The notes beneath the pieces were generated by a model, which did not search any database, was not told the DNA's origin, and worked only from the letters and a program-made list of their open reading frames with translations. A program made the translations under genes and the position numbers. A DNA stretch of 64,000 nt from Eutrophobius brisbanensis (lineage in GTDB: Bacteria > Pseudomonadota > Gammaproteobacteria > Eutrophobiales > Eutrophobiaceae): positions 62,001 through 126,000 of the forward strand of contig JAYPQE010000002.1 in assembly GCA_038131795.1 (NCBI GenBank). Reading direction: 5' to 3'. Each line of letters starts with the position of its first letter. Within the stretch, counting starts at the first letter, position 1. Of this stretch, positions 44,696 to 53,282 are shown piece by piece.

Positions 44696-45487
44696 ATGAA
44701 CGTCCTGGTATTTGATATCGAAACCATACCTGATACAGCAGCAGGGAAGGTACTCTATGATCTTGATGGATTGACTGATAAAGAGGTTGGGGAAGTAATG
44801 TTCAGTCGCCGTCGTCAGGAGACTGACGGGACGTCGGATTTTTTACGCCTGCATCTGCATAAAGTGGTGGCAATATCAGTATTATTAAAGACCAGGGAAA
44901 ATATAAATGTATGGTCTCTTGGTGAAGTTGATTCCAGTGAAGAAGATATAATCAAAAGATTTTATGAGGGTATTGATAGGTATACCCCCAGGCTGGTTTC
45001 CTGGAATGGGAGAGGTTTTGACTTACCAGTCTTGCATTATCGGGCGTTGTTATATGGCATTAATGCTCAACGTTACTGGGAAACAGGTAATGATGATCAG
45101 AGTTTTCGTTGGAACAATTATATTAGTCGTTATCATGACCGACATACAGATTTAATGGATCGGCTGGCAGGATATGAATATCGCGCAGTAGCACCCCTTG
45201 ACCAAATCGCGACCATGTTAGGTTTTCCAGGGAAGATGGGCATGAGTGGTGATAAAGTCTGGGATAATTACCTGGCAAATGATATAGATTCAATCAGGGA
45301 TTATTGTGAAACAGATGTACTTAATACCTATCTTGTCTATCTACGTTTTGAACTGATGAGAGGCAATCTTTCACCATCTGATTATGAAGTTGAGTGTGAT
45401 GCCGTTAAGGCGTTTCTCAAAAAAGATGAAAAACCATATTTGCTTGATTTCCTCAAGGCGTGGGAATCCAATAACAAGCCAGCCTGA
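44696..45487 (+). CDS. Predicted 3'-5' exonuclease, PolB-like
   Basis: RNase H-fold exonuclease of 263 residues. Exo I is FDIETIPD, exo II is WNGRGFDLPVLHYRA and exo III is YCETDVLNTYLVY, so the four acidic residues are present. The family is often described as a predicted PolB-like 3'-5' exonuclease, stand-alone, with no polymerase domain. I chose ATG 44696 because the conserved fold starts with it; upstream codons lie inside cysM. It shares a cluster with the rlmD gene downstream. Its DNA or RNA target is unknown. Confidence 0.87.
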   Translation: MNVLVFDIETIPDTAAGKVLYDLDGLTDKEVGEVMFSRRRQETDGTSDFLRLHLHKVVAISVLLKTRENINVWSLGEVDSSEEDIIKRFYEGIDRYTPRLVSWNGRGFDLPVLHYRALLYGINAQRYWETGNDDQSFRWNNYISRYHDRHTDLMDRLAGYEYRAVAPLDQIATMLGFPGKMGMSGDKVWDNYLANDIDSIRDYCETDVLNTYLVYLRFELMRGNLSPSDYEVECDAVKAFLKKDEKPYLLDFLKAWESNNKPA

Positions 45488-45517
45488 TTGATTTCCTGAA
45501 TAATACTTTTCAAGAGC

Positions 45518-46846
45518 ATGTCAAAGAGAAAAAGGCGCATAGATCCTTCAATACATGAAGTCTATATAGAATCCTTGTCACACGAAGGTAGAGGGGTTGC
45601 CAGAGTCGATGGGAAGACTGTATTTGTTGATGGGGCATTACCGGGGGAAACTGTAAGTATTCAATATGTCCGGTGTAAACCAAAATTTAATGAAGCAGAA
45701 ACAGTTGAGGTAAAAACACCTTCTATATACCGGGTAGAACCTGAATGTAAATATCACCAGCTTTGTGGCGGGTGTAGTTTGCAGCATATAAGTGGTGAAT
45801 ACCAGGTAGAGCATAAACAGAATGTTGTGTTTGAACAATTTGCCCATATCGGTCAAGTTGTCCCGGAAGAAATACTCCCGCCTTTAACGGGTAATAGTCT
45901 GGGATACAGGAATAAGGCCAGGTTGGGAGTTAAATACGTCAATAAAAAAGCCAGGGTCCTGGTTGGGTTCAGGGAAAAGAAAAAACCGGCATTTATTGCT
46001 GATATAGAGGAATGCCTGGTTTTAAACAGCATCATTGGCAACCGTATTTCCGATCTGAAAGTATTGATCGAGCAGCTTAGTATTAATTCAAAAATTCCCC
46101 AGCTGGAAGTGGCAATTGGTGATAAAGAGGCTGTACTGGTGGTCAGGCATCTGCAGGATTTTTCGCAGGATGATATTAATTTGATGGAATCATTCTCGGC
46201 ATGTAGCGGAATTCAATTTTATCTGCAACCAGGGGGTGGCGACTCTATTACAACACTGGATGGGAAAAAGCCTTCTAATCTGCACTATACTATTAATGAT
46301 GCGGATATCTCAATCTGGTTTTCACCAATGGATTTTACCCAGGTTAATCCGCAAATTAACAAGATGATGATAAGGCAAGTCCTGAATTACCTGGAACTTG
46401 AAAGTACAGATGGCGTTTTGGATTTATTTTGCGGGGTAGGTAATTTTACTTTGCCCATTGCCAGAAATGTCAACCATGTCGTTGGGGTTGAGGGGGCGAC
46501 AAGCCAGGTAAAACGTGCGACTGAGAATGCCGATAAAAATGCCATAAGTAATGCTGAGTTTATATGTATGGATCTATATTCAGACAAGGGTCAACAGGAA
46601 CTTAAAATAGAAGGGTATAATAAGCTATTACTGGACCCACCCAGAAGCGGGGCAAAGGAAATAATAACTTTAATGAATCTGGATGACATTGAAAAGATTG
46701 TATATGTGTCATGTAACCCCGCTACATTGGCAAGAGATGCTGGAATACTTGTGCATAAGAAAGGTTATATATTTGCAAAATTTGGCGTAATTGATATGTT
46801 TCCACATACCGCCCATGTGGAGTCTATAGCAATATTTAACAAATAA
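45518..46846 (+). CDS. rlmD: 23S rRNA (uracil-1939-C5)-methyltransferase
   Basis: Makes m5U1939 in 23S rRNA. The protein has 442 residues: an N-terminal TRAM domain (YIESLSHEGRGVARVDGKTV), then a 4Fe-4S cluster set (CKYHQLCGGCSLQH plus a Cys in IEECLVL), and the SAM domain with LDLFCGVGNFTLPIA, DPPRSGAKE and catalytic Cys in VYVSCNPATLARD. Full length. It precedes the L,D-transpeptidase-like gene by seven bases. Confidence 0.94.
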   Translation: MSKRKRRIDPSIHEVYIESLSHEGRGVARVDGKTVFVDGALPGETVSIQYVRCKPKFNEAETVEVKTPSIYRVEPECKYHQLCGGCSLQHISGEYQVEHKQNVVFEQFAHIGQVVPEEILPPLTGNSLGYRNKARLGVKYVNKKARVLVGFREKKKPAFIADIEECLVLNSIIGNRISDLKVLIEQLSINSKIPQLEVAIGDKEAVLVVRHLQDFSQDDINLMESFSACSGIQFYLQPGGGDSITTLDGKKPSNLHYTINDADISIWFSPMDFTQVNPQINKMMIRQVLNYLELESTDGVLDLFCGVGNFTLPIARNVNHVVGVEGATSQVKRATENADKNAISNAEFICMDLYSDKGQQELKIEGYNKLLLDPPRSGAKEIITLMNLDDIEKIVYVSCNPATLARDAGILVHKKGYIFAKFGVIDMFPHTAHVESIAIFNK

Positions 46847-46853
46847 ATAATGC

Positions 46854-47348
46854 ATGATAAATAATCAAACTAAATATATTGAAATTTCCCTGACATCTCA
46901 GGATTTGAAATTACAGCAAGGGGATGACGTGTTATTTCAATCGAAAATTTCAACCGCTATAAATGGTGCAGGCGAACAGTCTGGGAGTGAATGTACTCCC
47001 AGGGGATTGCACTGTATAAGTGAAATGATAGGTGATCGCTGTCAAGAAGGCGCTGTATTTACTGGACGAAAACCTACCGGAGAAATTTACTCCGACGAGC
47101 TTGCCTATAAACACCCGGGTAGGGACTGGATATTAACCCGAATATTAAGGCTGTCAGGAATGGAGCCCGGTTATAATTTGGGGGGGGATGTCGATACTCA
47201 TGACAGGCTGATCTATATTCATGGTACGCCAGAAGAATCAGTCATTGGCAGACCCGTATCCCATGGCTGTATCAGGATGAGAAACCAGGACATAATGAAA
47301 TTATTTGAACTGGTGGAGGTCAACACAGAAGTTCTGATTACAGAATAA
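46854..47348 (+). CDS. L,D-transpeptidase-like YkuD domain protein, no signal peptide
   Basis: YkuD-fold protein of 164 residues. The catalytic motif is complete: IYIHGTPEES, then SHGCIRMRNQD with the nucleophilic Cys. L,D-transpeptidases cross-link peptidoglycan or attach proteins in the periplasm, but the start MINNQTKYIEISLT has no signal peptide or membrane span, so how it would reach the periplasm is unclear. It follows rlmD closely and may be cotranscribed. ATG at 46854. Confidence 0.8.
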   Translation: MINNQTKYIEISLTSQDLKLQQGDDVLFQSKISTAINGAGEQSGSECTPRGLHCISEMIGDRCQEGAVFTGRKPTGEIYSDELAYKHPGRDWILTRILRLSGMEPGYNLGGDVDTHDRLIYIHGTPEESVIGRPVSHGCIRMRNQDIMKLFELVEVNTEVLITE

Positions 47349-47367
47349 GATTAAATATCTCCTTTGT

Positions 47368-47394
47368 TGTCAACCAGCCTATAGTCACAACGTT
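47368..47394 (+). promoter_or_regulatory. Candidate ECF-sigma promoter of the repeat protein gene
   Basis: TGTCAACCAG (47368-47377) and CGTT (47391-47394) have 15 bases between AACC and CGTT. The AAC and CGT elements fit the general pattern of ECF promoters. The same TGTCAACCAG run with a CGTT occurs upstream of the sigma operon (48133-48160), so both may answer to that factor. A transcript start near 47402 leaves about 30 bases before the ATG. Confidence 0.5.
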
Positions 47395-47433
47395 AGTCAT
47401 AGATACAATCCTCGAAATGATATGGAGGCAGTA

Positions 47434-48006
47434 ATGTCAAAGAATTCAGTGAAATTATCAGTCTTATTGACCGGCATTTTTATATCGGTTTTACCTGTAT
47501 ATAGCATTGCACAAACGAACGGCGCTTTGGAACCAGGAGAGCGAGGTGGGTTTCGCAATCTTGAGCGCGAACAGCAACGCGAAGAATTTCTCGCAAATAA
47601 TCCTGAATTGGCCGAGCGAATTCAGCAACGCAAGCAGGAAATGGAATCGCGCCGTACAGAATTTGAAACAAAATACCCTGAGGCAGCTGCGGAAATGCAG
47701 GGCTGGGTGGAAAATGACAGACAAAGCCGCAAGCAGATGCGTGAACAGGTAGAATCCAGGCGAGCAGAATTTGAAGCCAAATACCCTGAGGCGGTAGCAG
47801 AAATGAAGGCCATGCGTGAACAGGGGCGCGAAGCGAAAGAGGCAAGACGGGCCGAGATGGAAGCTCGCCGTGCCCAGTTTGAGGAAAAGTATCCTGATGC
47901 CGCAGCAGAATTGCGTTCTATGCACAAAGATACAGGGCGCCGTGGAGGTGGTATGTTCCGTCGCGGCCCTGGAAAGGGATTTGGACGTCCTCATTCAGAT
48001 ATCTGA
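47434..48006 (+). CDS. Secreted charged helical repeat protein
   Basis: Protein of 190 residues with a signal peptide (MSKNSVKLSVLLTGIFISV, ending near IAQ). The mature part is rich in Glu, Arg and Lys with four repeats centred on EF.xKYPEAAAEM: FLANNPELAERI, EFETKYPEAAAEM, EFEAKYPEAVAEM and QFEEKYPDAAAEL. The C-terminus is Gly/Arg-rich. Predicted long helices, periplasmic, with loose likeness to CpxP/Spy-type stress proteins, but no family is recognised. I chose ATG 47434 with GGAGG at 47424-47428. A strong hairpin follows, and an ECF-like promoter lies upstream. Confidence 0.72.
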   Translation: MSKNSVKLSVLLTGIFISVLPVYSIAQTNGALEPGERGGFRNLEREQQREEFLANNPELAERIQQRKQEMESRRTEFETKYPEAAAEMQGWVENDRQSRKQMREQVESRRAEFEAKYPEAVAEMKAMREQGREAKEARRAEMEARRAQFEEKYPDAAAELRSMHKDTGRRGGGMFRRGPGKGFGRPHSDI

Positions 48007-48020
48007 TAAGCCATTTATTT

Positions 48021-48053
48021 CAGGGTAATACCGGCCATGCCGGTATTACCCTG
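48021..48053 (+). terminator. Strong hairpin terminator after repeat protein gene
   Basis: The arms CAGGGTAATACCGGC (48021-48035) and GCCGGTATTACCCTG (48039-48053) pair over 15 bases around loop CAT. A short T-rich stretch follows. Most likely a terminator isolating the repeat protein from the sigma operon. The remaining bases to 48271 hold only the promoter described next and the palindrome AGGGATCCCT (48170-48179). Confidence 0.75.
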
Positions 48054-48132
48054 ATCTTGTGTAGAAAACAAAAAATTCTCATTTAATCAATAAGTTAAAT
48101 AAAAGTCTCTCTGTCCTGACGAGAGCTCACTG

Positions 48133-48160
48133 TGTCAACCAGTTGTGATGTTCATACGTT
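48133..48160 (+). promoter_or_regulatory. Candidate ECF-sigma promoter of the sigma operon
   Basis: TGTCAACCAG (48133-48142) and CGTT (48157-48160), with 16 bases between AACC and CGTT, repeat the pattern at 47368. This gives a predicted leader of about 100 bases before the sigma gene and suggests autoregulation. Confidence 0.5.
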
Positions 48161-48271
48161 CTAATAGTTAGGGATCCCTCCTGTTACGTAATAAAATGGT
48201 TCCCATCTGTTAGCTGCATATCAGGTATACAGATATCGGTTTATTACCATTACAGTTAGAGGGGAAATATT

Positions 48272-48811
48272 CTGGGCAACCAAAAGGAACTGGACCGGTT
48301 TTTGGAAAGTGTTGAACGGCGAGCATACCGGATGGCTGAAATTGCAACAGGTAGCGCAGACGATGCACTGGATATAGTACAGGACGCTATGTATAAATTG
48401 GTGCAAAAGTACGCAAACAAGACCCCTGCAGAATGGGGCCCACTGTTTCAGACCATTATGCAAAGTCGCATTATGGACTATCACCGGCGTAATACGGTGA
48501 GAAATAAATACATGACGTGGCTTGGTGGTAAAGACGAGGAGAATACAGTTGACCCGCTGGAGACTGTAGCCGATGAAAAAGCTGTTGCACCAGAAACACG
48601 TGTAGAACAGGATATGGGCATGCAGGTTTTGGAAAAAGCCATCAGGGAATTACCTCCCCGTCAACAGCAAGTGTTTATGTTGAGGGCATTGGAAGGGATG
48701 GATGTGGCCCAAACAGCCAGGGCAATGAAATGTTCACAAGGTAGCGTAAAAACGCATTACTTCAGGGCTTTATCAGTTTTACGCGAGAAACTTGATGATT
48801 ATAAATTATGA
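48272..48811 (+). CDS. ECF-type RNA polymerase sigma factor
   Basis: Sigma-70 family factor of 179 residues with regions 2 and 4 only. Region 2 covers ERRAYRMAEIATGSADDALD and the -10 reading helix IMDYHRR. Region 4 is ELPPRQQQVFMLRALEGMD with HTH MKCSQGSVKTHYFRAL. The conserved domain begins upstream of the first TTG (48302), at LDRFLESVE, so the real start must be earlier. Upstream of a stop at 48257-48259 there is no ATG or GTG. CTG 48272 lies seven bases after AGAGGGGA and is the best candidate; ATT 48269 is possible. The next gene overlaps by four bases. Confidence 0.8.
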   Translation: MGNQKELDRFLESVERRAYRMAEIATGSADDALDIVQDAMYKLVQKYANKTPAEWGPLFQTIMQSRIMDYHRRNTVRNKYMTWLGGKDEENTVDPLETVADEKAVAPETRVEQDMGMQVLEKAIRELPPRQQQVFMLRALEGMDVAQTARAMKCSQGSVKTHYFRALSVLREKLDDYKL

Positions 48812-49143
48812 TGAATGAAGTAAATTCGGATTTTGAAGATAGCGCTAAAAGACGCTTTGATGAGAGTGTTGATGCTCTGGATGCATCAACCCTGTCGCGT
48901 CTTGCCACAATGAGAAACCAGGTTCTGGACGACTCGGGAAAATCAACGTCCGGTAAATCATTGTGGATTCCGGCAGGCGCATTTGCCACTTTTTGTGTCG
49001 CTATCGTGATATTTAGCCTCGTGTCTCAAGAGGAAGTGGAAAATAAAACATTCGTAGACGAGATTGATATAATCTCAGAACTGGAACTATATGAGAACCT
49101 TGATTTCTATGAATGGCTCGAACAGCATGAGTTGCCTACCTAG
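48808..49143 (+). CDS. One-span membrane protein, possible anti-sigma factor
   Basis: Protein of 111 residues with ATG overlapping the sigma stop (ATGA), so the two are coupled. Residues 1-48 are cytoplasmic and helical (FEDSAKRRFDESVDALDAST), residues about 50-72 are one membrane span, and the rest is acidic and periplasmic. The cytoplasmic part resembles DUF3619-type proteins encoded after such sigma factors. An anti-sigma role fits the layout but is not proven. No zinc-binding motif is seen. Confidence 0.65.
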   Translation: MMNEVNSDFEDSAKRRFDESVDALDASTLSRLATMRNQVLDDSGKSTSGKSLWIPAGAFATFCVAIVIFSLVSQEEVENKTFVDEIDIISELELYENLDFYEWLEQHELPT

Positions 49144-49360
49144 GATACTAATCATTGTCATGGGTCTTGTATCAACGGCAAGTTTTGCAGGTTCAGACAA
49201 ACAGGATGAAATGGAAGTTTCAATGGAATTTCTGGAATTTCTATCTGAATGGGAGACCGAGCAAGGAGACTGGGTTGGACCGGATGGCTTTATTGACAAT
49301 ACATTTGATCAATTTTACGAAGTAGAAAATGAAGACACAGAAGATGAAGCTCAAGAGTAA
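49127..49360 (+). CDS. Small acidic secreted protein
   Basis: Protein of 77 residues with a signal peptide (MSCLPRILIIVMGLVSTASF, cleavage near FAG). The mature part is short and strongly acidic, with EMEVSMEFLEFLSEWETEQG and a Glu/Asp-rich end. No family recognised. I chose ATG 49127, inside the end of the previous gene, because it gives the signal peptide. It overlaps the DUF3106 gene by 17 bases. Such overlaps suggest a single coupled operon. Confidence 0.6.
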   Translation: MSCLPRILIIVMGLVSTASFAGSDKQDEMEVSMEFLEFLSEWETEQGDWVGPDGFIDNTFDQFYEVENEDTEDEAQE

Positions 49361-50054
49361 CATTCATAATAATATGATTTTTGTTTGTATTATGTGGGTA
49401 CTTGCATTTTCAGTAAACGCTCAGGACAGTGCTATGTGGGATGCATTGTCTCCCGAGCAACAGCAGGTCTTAAAACCCTTTGAAGAGAACTGGCAACAAT
49501 TACCGGAGAACAGGCGTCGTGCATTACAACGCGGTGCTGAACGCTGGAGTAAGATGTCACCTGAACAGCGTCAGAATGCCAGAGGTCAGTTTAGGCGATG
49601 GAATTCATTCGACCAGGACCAGAAACAAATCGTACGGCGTCGATTTAATCAATTCAATAATATGAGCATAGCAGAACGTGAGCAGTTAAGGCGCCGGCAG
49701 GAATGGTTTAGAAACCTTTCCCCTGAGGTTCAAACTGCTCTGAGAGAGCGATGGCAGTCTATGTCACCGGATGAACGAACCGCTATGCGTGAAAGATCCC
49801 CACAAATCAATCCACAGCAGCGTGAAAGGGTGCGCGAATATGTCCTTGGCTTAAACCCGGATGAACGTCAGGATCTGGAGAATAAGTGGAGATTGATGAC
49901 GCCTGAAGAAAAGGTTGAGTTTATAGAAAGTACTACGAATCAAAGACCGGATTTCAGGGTGCCAGGACAAAATCGACAACGTGATGAAGTTATACCAAGG
50001 ATACAGGATCGAATTAATGACGAAGTTAGAGCCAGACGGCGCGCTCCCAGATAA
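49344..50054 (+). CDS. DUF3106 secreted repeat protein
   Basis: Protein of 236 residues with a signal peptide (MKLKSNIHNNMIFVCIMWVL, ending near VNAQ). The mature part is built from about ten repeats of roughly 19 residues with the pattern W..MSPEQR, for example WDALSPEQQ, WSKMSPEQRQ, WQSMSPDER and WRLMTPEEK, the mark of DUF3106. The C-terminus is basic. It is predicted to be helical and periplasmic. DUF3106 genes commonly follow this type of sigma operon. Function unknown. Confidence 0.78.
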   Translation: MKLKSNIHNNMIFVCIMWVLAFSVNAQDSAMWDALSPEQQQVLKPFEENWQQLPENRRRALQRGAERWSKMSPEQRQNARGQFRRWNSFDQDQKQIVRRRFNQFNNMSIAEREQLRRRQEWFRNLSPEVQTALRERWQSMSPDERTAMRERSPQINPQQRERVREYVLGLNPDERQDLENKWRLMTPEEKVEFIESTTNQRPDFRVPGQNRQRDEVIPRIQDRINDEVRARRRAPR

Positions 50055-50176
50055 CCCCACTCATACTCTATATTAGTGCCAGAATAAACCACTGAAGCGG
50101 TATAGTTTCCGTCATCAACCACTTGTCTGAGTCAGATTCAGATGCGTCGTTCAGGCTATCGCGTTAAAATATAGCA

Positions 50177-51238
50177 ATGACTACCGGCCCGATAATGCTG
50201 GATTTAGATGGAACTGAGCTGTCGCCAGAAGACATCGAGCTTATTCAACACCCCAATACGGGTGGTGTTATATTATTTTCCAGAAATTTTGAAAATATCC
50301 AACAGCTACAGGCCTTAACTGGCCATATAAAAAAACTCAGAACGTCTGAAGTATTAATCGGTGTGGATCACGAAGGTGGTCGTATTCAACGGTTCAGGGA
50401 AGGTTTTACCAGATTGCCTCCTTGTCGGGTTTTCGGTGAACTCTATGACAGAGACCGGCGACAGGCAGTTCGCATGGCTGAATTAACGGGTTGGGTTATG
50501 GCCGCAGAGCTACTGGCGGTGGGTGTGGACTTCAGTTTTGCACCCGTGCTGGATATGGACAGAGAAAAAAGCAAGGTCATAGGTGACAGGGCATTTCATT
50601 CTTCGCCGGATGTCATTACCGATCTAGCCAGAGCATATATCAAAGGTATGCGTAAAGCGGGAATGGAAGGGGTTGGAAAGCATTTTCCTGGACATGGCTG
50701 GGTTTATGAAGACTCTCATCTCGAAGTCCCTAAAGATCCTCGCAGTTATGAGGATATAATGTTATCTGATCTCATTCCTTTTGAACGTTTAATTAACGCA
50801 GGGATAGCGGCCATCATGCCTGCACATGTCATCTATGAAAAAATCGATATTCACCCAGCAGGCTTTTCAAAAATCTGGTTAACGAAAATATTACGTGAGC
50901 AGCTGGGGTTTCATGGAATGATATTCAGTGATGACATCAGTATGGCAGGTGCGGTAGTTCAGGGAACACCTCTGGACAGGGCAAATGCTGCACTGGAGGC
51001 TGGATGCGATATGGTGTTGATATGTAATAATCGCATGGCAGTCCATGAAATGATTAACGACCTGCCGCAGTCATCAATGCCAGCATCACGTGTCAGAGTA
51101 ATGAGAATGTATGGCAAAACCGATAATATAGATATAAGTGAATTAAAAAATACCCAGGAATGGAAAGAGCTTTCAAAACAGGTCGCATCCCTGGATCGAG
51201 AGCCAGAACTGGATTTAGATGATGATTATCAGGCTTAG
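50177..51238 (+). CDS. nagZ: Beta-N-acetylhexosaminidase NagZ
   Basis: Cytoplasmic GH3 enzyme of 353 residues that removes GlcNAc from anhydromuropeptides in cell-wall recycling. Marks: LDLDGTELSPEDIELIQHPN at the N-terminus, GVDHEGGRIQRF, the His-Asp loop KHFPGHGWVYEDSH and FSDDISMAG with the catalytic Asp. The usual GDT after the KHFPGHG is GWV here, a small change. ATG start 50177. Its last 20 bases overlap the next gene. Confidence 0.93.
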   Translation: MTTGPIMLDLDGTELSPEDIELIQHPNTGGVILFSRNFENIQQLQALTGHIKKLRTSEVLIGVDHEGGRIQRFREGFTRLPPCRVFGELYDRDRRQAVRMAELTGWVMAAELLAVGVDFSFAPVLDMDREKSKVIGDRAFHSSPDVITDLARAYIKGMRKAGMEGVGKHFPGHGWVYEDSHLEVPKDPRSYEDIMLSDLIPFERLINAGIAAIMPAHVIYEKIDIHPAGFSKIWLTKILREQLGFHGMIFSDDISMAGAVVQGTPLDRANAALEAGCDMVLICNNRMAVHEMINDLPQSSMPASRVRVMRMYGKTDNIDISELKNTQEWKELSKQVASLDREPELDLDDDYQA

Positions 51239-52142
51239 TTATCTGCGAATATTCATAATTTGTTTGGCATTATATGCACCGTCTGTTTCAGGTGAGGTCC
51301 TGTGCCGGCCATATGAAGTAATTGAACAACATGTTTCAGGGATCTCAAAATATGAGAATGGCCTGCTTTGGAAAATAAGTCATAATGGTATGCCGTCAGG
51401 ATATATTTTTGGGACCATTCATATAGATGATGAAGCCGTTATGGATATTCCCGATCCTGTCCTCAGTAGTTTAAATATGAGCGATACATTTCTGATGGAA
51501 GTTGTCCCGGATCCTGCTGATGCACTTGATATGTCCACATCCATGTTTTTTATGGATGGGACAAGGTTGGATCAATTAGTGAACCAGGATATTTTTAATA
51601 AAACTATTCAGATTCTGAAAGATTACGGTTTTACCAGAGATATTGTGACGGTGATGAAACCCTGGGCCGCTTATATCGTAATGAGCTATCCACAAAATCC
51701 GGGTGAAATTCTGGATTTAAAGCTTCTTCAACTGGCCAGATCCAATGGTGCAAATATTTATGGGCTTGAGACAGCTATGGAACAGATAGATATATTTGCC
51801 AGGCTGGATCTTGATGACCAGACGAGGATATTAACTGATATGGTATGTCATTATGATGATACCAAAGAAGATTTTGACGAGATTAAAGAGCATTATCTAA
51901 ATCGTGATCTGGAAAGTTTATATTCCTTCAGTAAGAGGTATACCTTTGGAGATGATACCGTTTACGAGCAGATTGCTGAAAAGTTAATAAATCAAAGAAA
52001 TAGCAAAATGGTGGATAGAATATTGCAATATTTTAAATCCGGCATAACATTTATTGCGGTAGGTGCACTGCACTTACCAGGTGAAGACGGGATATTAAAT
52101 CAACTTGAAAGCATGAAATATCAAATTGACAAGATTTATTAG
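51219..52142 (+). CDS. TraB/GumN family protein
   Basis: Protein of 307 residues with a signal peptide (MMIIRLSYLRIFIICLALY, cleavage near VSG). The two conserved segments are YIFGTIHIDDEAVM near residue 62 and FIAVGALHLPGEDGIL near the end, with the metal-binding His residues of the Tiki/TraB fold. Related Tiki proteins are proteases; bacterial members are poorly understood. Probably periplasmic. It overlaps nagZ by 20 bases and is followed by a 10-base gap to the mscS-like gene. Confidence 0.85.
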   Translation: MMIIRLSYLRIFIICLALYAPSVSGEVLCRPYEVIEQHVSGISKYENGLLWKISHNGMPSGYIFGTIHIDDEAVMDIPDPVLSSLNMSDTFLMEVVPDPADALDMSTSMFFMDGTRLDQLVNQDIFNKTIQILKDYGFTRDIVTVMKPWAAYIVMSYPQNPGEILDLKLLQLARSNGANIYGLETAMEQIDIFARLDLDDQTRILTDMVCHYDDTKEDFDEIKEHYLNRDLESLYSFSKRYTFGDDTVYEQIAEKLINQRNSKMVDRILQYFKSGITFIAVGALHLPGEDGILNQLESMKYQIDKIY

Positions 52143-52151
52143 GGATGCAGT

Positions 52152-53279
52152 ATGGAAATTATAGACGTAGTTAATAAAATTTTAACCTATTTACAATCTG
52201 ATGCCTGGGTCATCCAGGTTTTTATAATTATCTTTATTACGCTTTTAGTAGATTTTCTGCAAAAGAGGGTAATTGCAAGAATACAAAAGAAACTGGAGAG
52301 TACCAGAAACTTCTGGGACGACGCCCTGTTGCTTGCTGCACAGGGCCCATTGAGCCTGTTGATCTGGCTGCAGGGTCTGGCATTTGCTGCGGATGTGGTT
52401 AGATCGATATCCAATGCAGTTATATTTGATGCTATAGAACCGGTGCGGACAGTTGGTTCAGTAATCATAGTAGCCTGGTTCCTGTCCCGGTTTATTATTA
52501 AAGCGGAAGAAAACATAATTAGACAAAACCAGATGTTGGGTAAACCTCTAGACAGGACAACAGCTGATGCCATTGCAAAGTTACTTAGAATTTCTGTTTT
52601 TATTACTGCTGCCCTCGTCATACTACAATCACTTGGATACAGTATATCCGGGGTGCTTGCATTTGGAGGTGTTAGTGGCATTGCAGTCGGTTTTGCTGCT
52701 AAAGATTTGTTATCAAACTTCTTTGGCGGTTTAATGATATATCTTGACAGACCATTTGCTGTGGGTGACTGGGTGCGATCGCCAGATAAGGAAATTGAAG
52801 GAACAGTGGAGGCGATAGGTTGGCGTTTAACAAGGATCAGGACTTTTGATAAACGACCAATTTACGTGCCGAACTCTGTTTTTACAACAATAACAGTTGA
52901 AAACCCGTCCCGAATGACGAACAGGCGGATTTATGAAACCATAGGCATACGCTATGATGATGTTGATAAAATGGAGGTGATCGTAAAAGACGTAAAGCAG
53001 ATGCTGATAGATCACCCGGAGATAGATACCAATCAAACTATGATAGTGAATTTCAATAAATTCGCTGCATCATCCCTGGATTTTTTTGTTTATACATTTA
53101 CCAAGACCACCAAATGGGTGGAATTTCACGAGATAAAACAGGATGTGATGTTAAAAATAATAGAAATTATAGAATCACATAAGGCAGAGTGTGCATTCCC
53201 AACATCTACCCTGCATGTTCCGGATGGTATAAATATAAATAATACGTCAAACAGCAACGTAAAGAATGAAACGGATTGA
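52152..53279 (+). CDS. MscS-family mechanosensitive channel
   Basis: Membrane protein of 375 residues with four hydrophobic segments, then the pore helix and cytoplasmic beta domain. The MscS signature is VGFAAKDLLSNFFGGLMIYLD followed by RPFAVGDWV. It opens under hypo-osmotic stress to release solutes. More similar in layout to YnaI/YbdG-type channels than to the three-span MscS. The dapF gene begins three bases after its stop. Confidence 0.88.
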   Translation: MEIIDVVNKILTYLQSDAWVIQVFIIIFITLLVDFLQKRVIARIQKKLESTRNFWDDALLLAAQGPLSLLIWLQGLAFAADVVRSISNAVIFDAIEPVRTVGSVIIVAWFLSRFIIKAEENIIRQNQMLGKPLDRTTADAIAKLLRISVFITAALVILQSLGYSISGVLAFGGVSGIAVGFAAKDLLSNFFGGLMIYLDRPFAVGDWVRSPDKEIEGTVEAIGWRLTRIRTFDKRPIYVPNSVFTTITVENPSRMTNRRIYETIGIRYDDVDKMEVIVKDVKQMLIDHPEIDTNQTMIVNFNKFAASSLDFFVYTFTKTTKWVEFHEIKQDVMLKIIEIIESHKAECAFPTSTLHVPDGININNTSNSNVKNETD

Positions 53280-53282
53280 AAT

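Noticed and set aside
46471..46490. Third copy of the TGTCAACC...CGTT pair, inside rlmD
   Set aside because: The spacing is far too short for a promoter and it lies within coding sequence.
48170..48179. Palindrome AGGGATCCCT as an operator
   Set aside because: Ten-base palindromes occur by chance and nothing else supports a site here.
48302..48811. Sigma factor starting at TTG 48302
   Set aside because: The conserved LDRFLESVE segment lies upstream and no ribosome site precedes this TTG.
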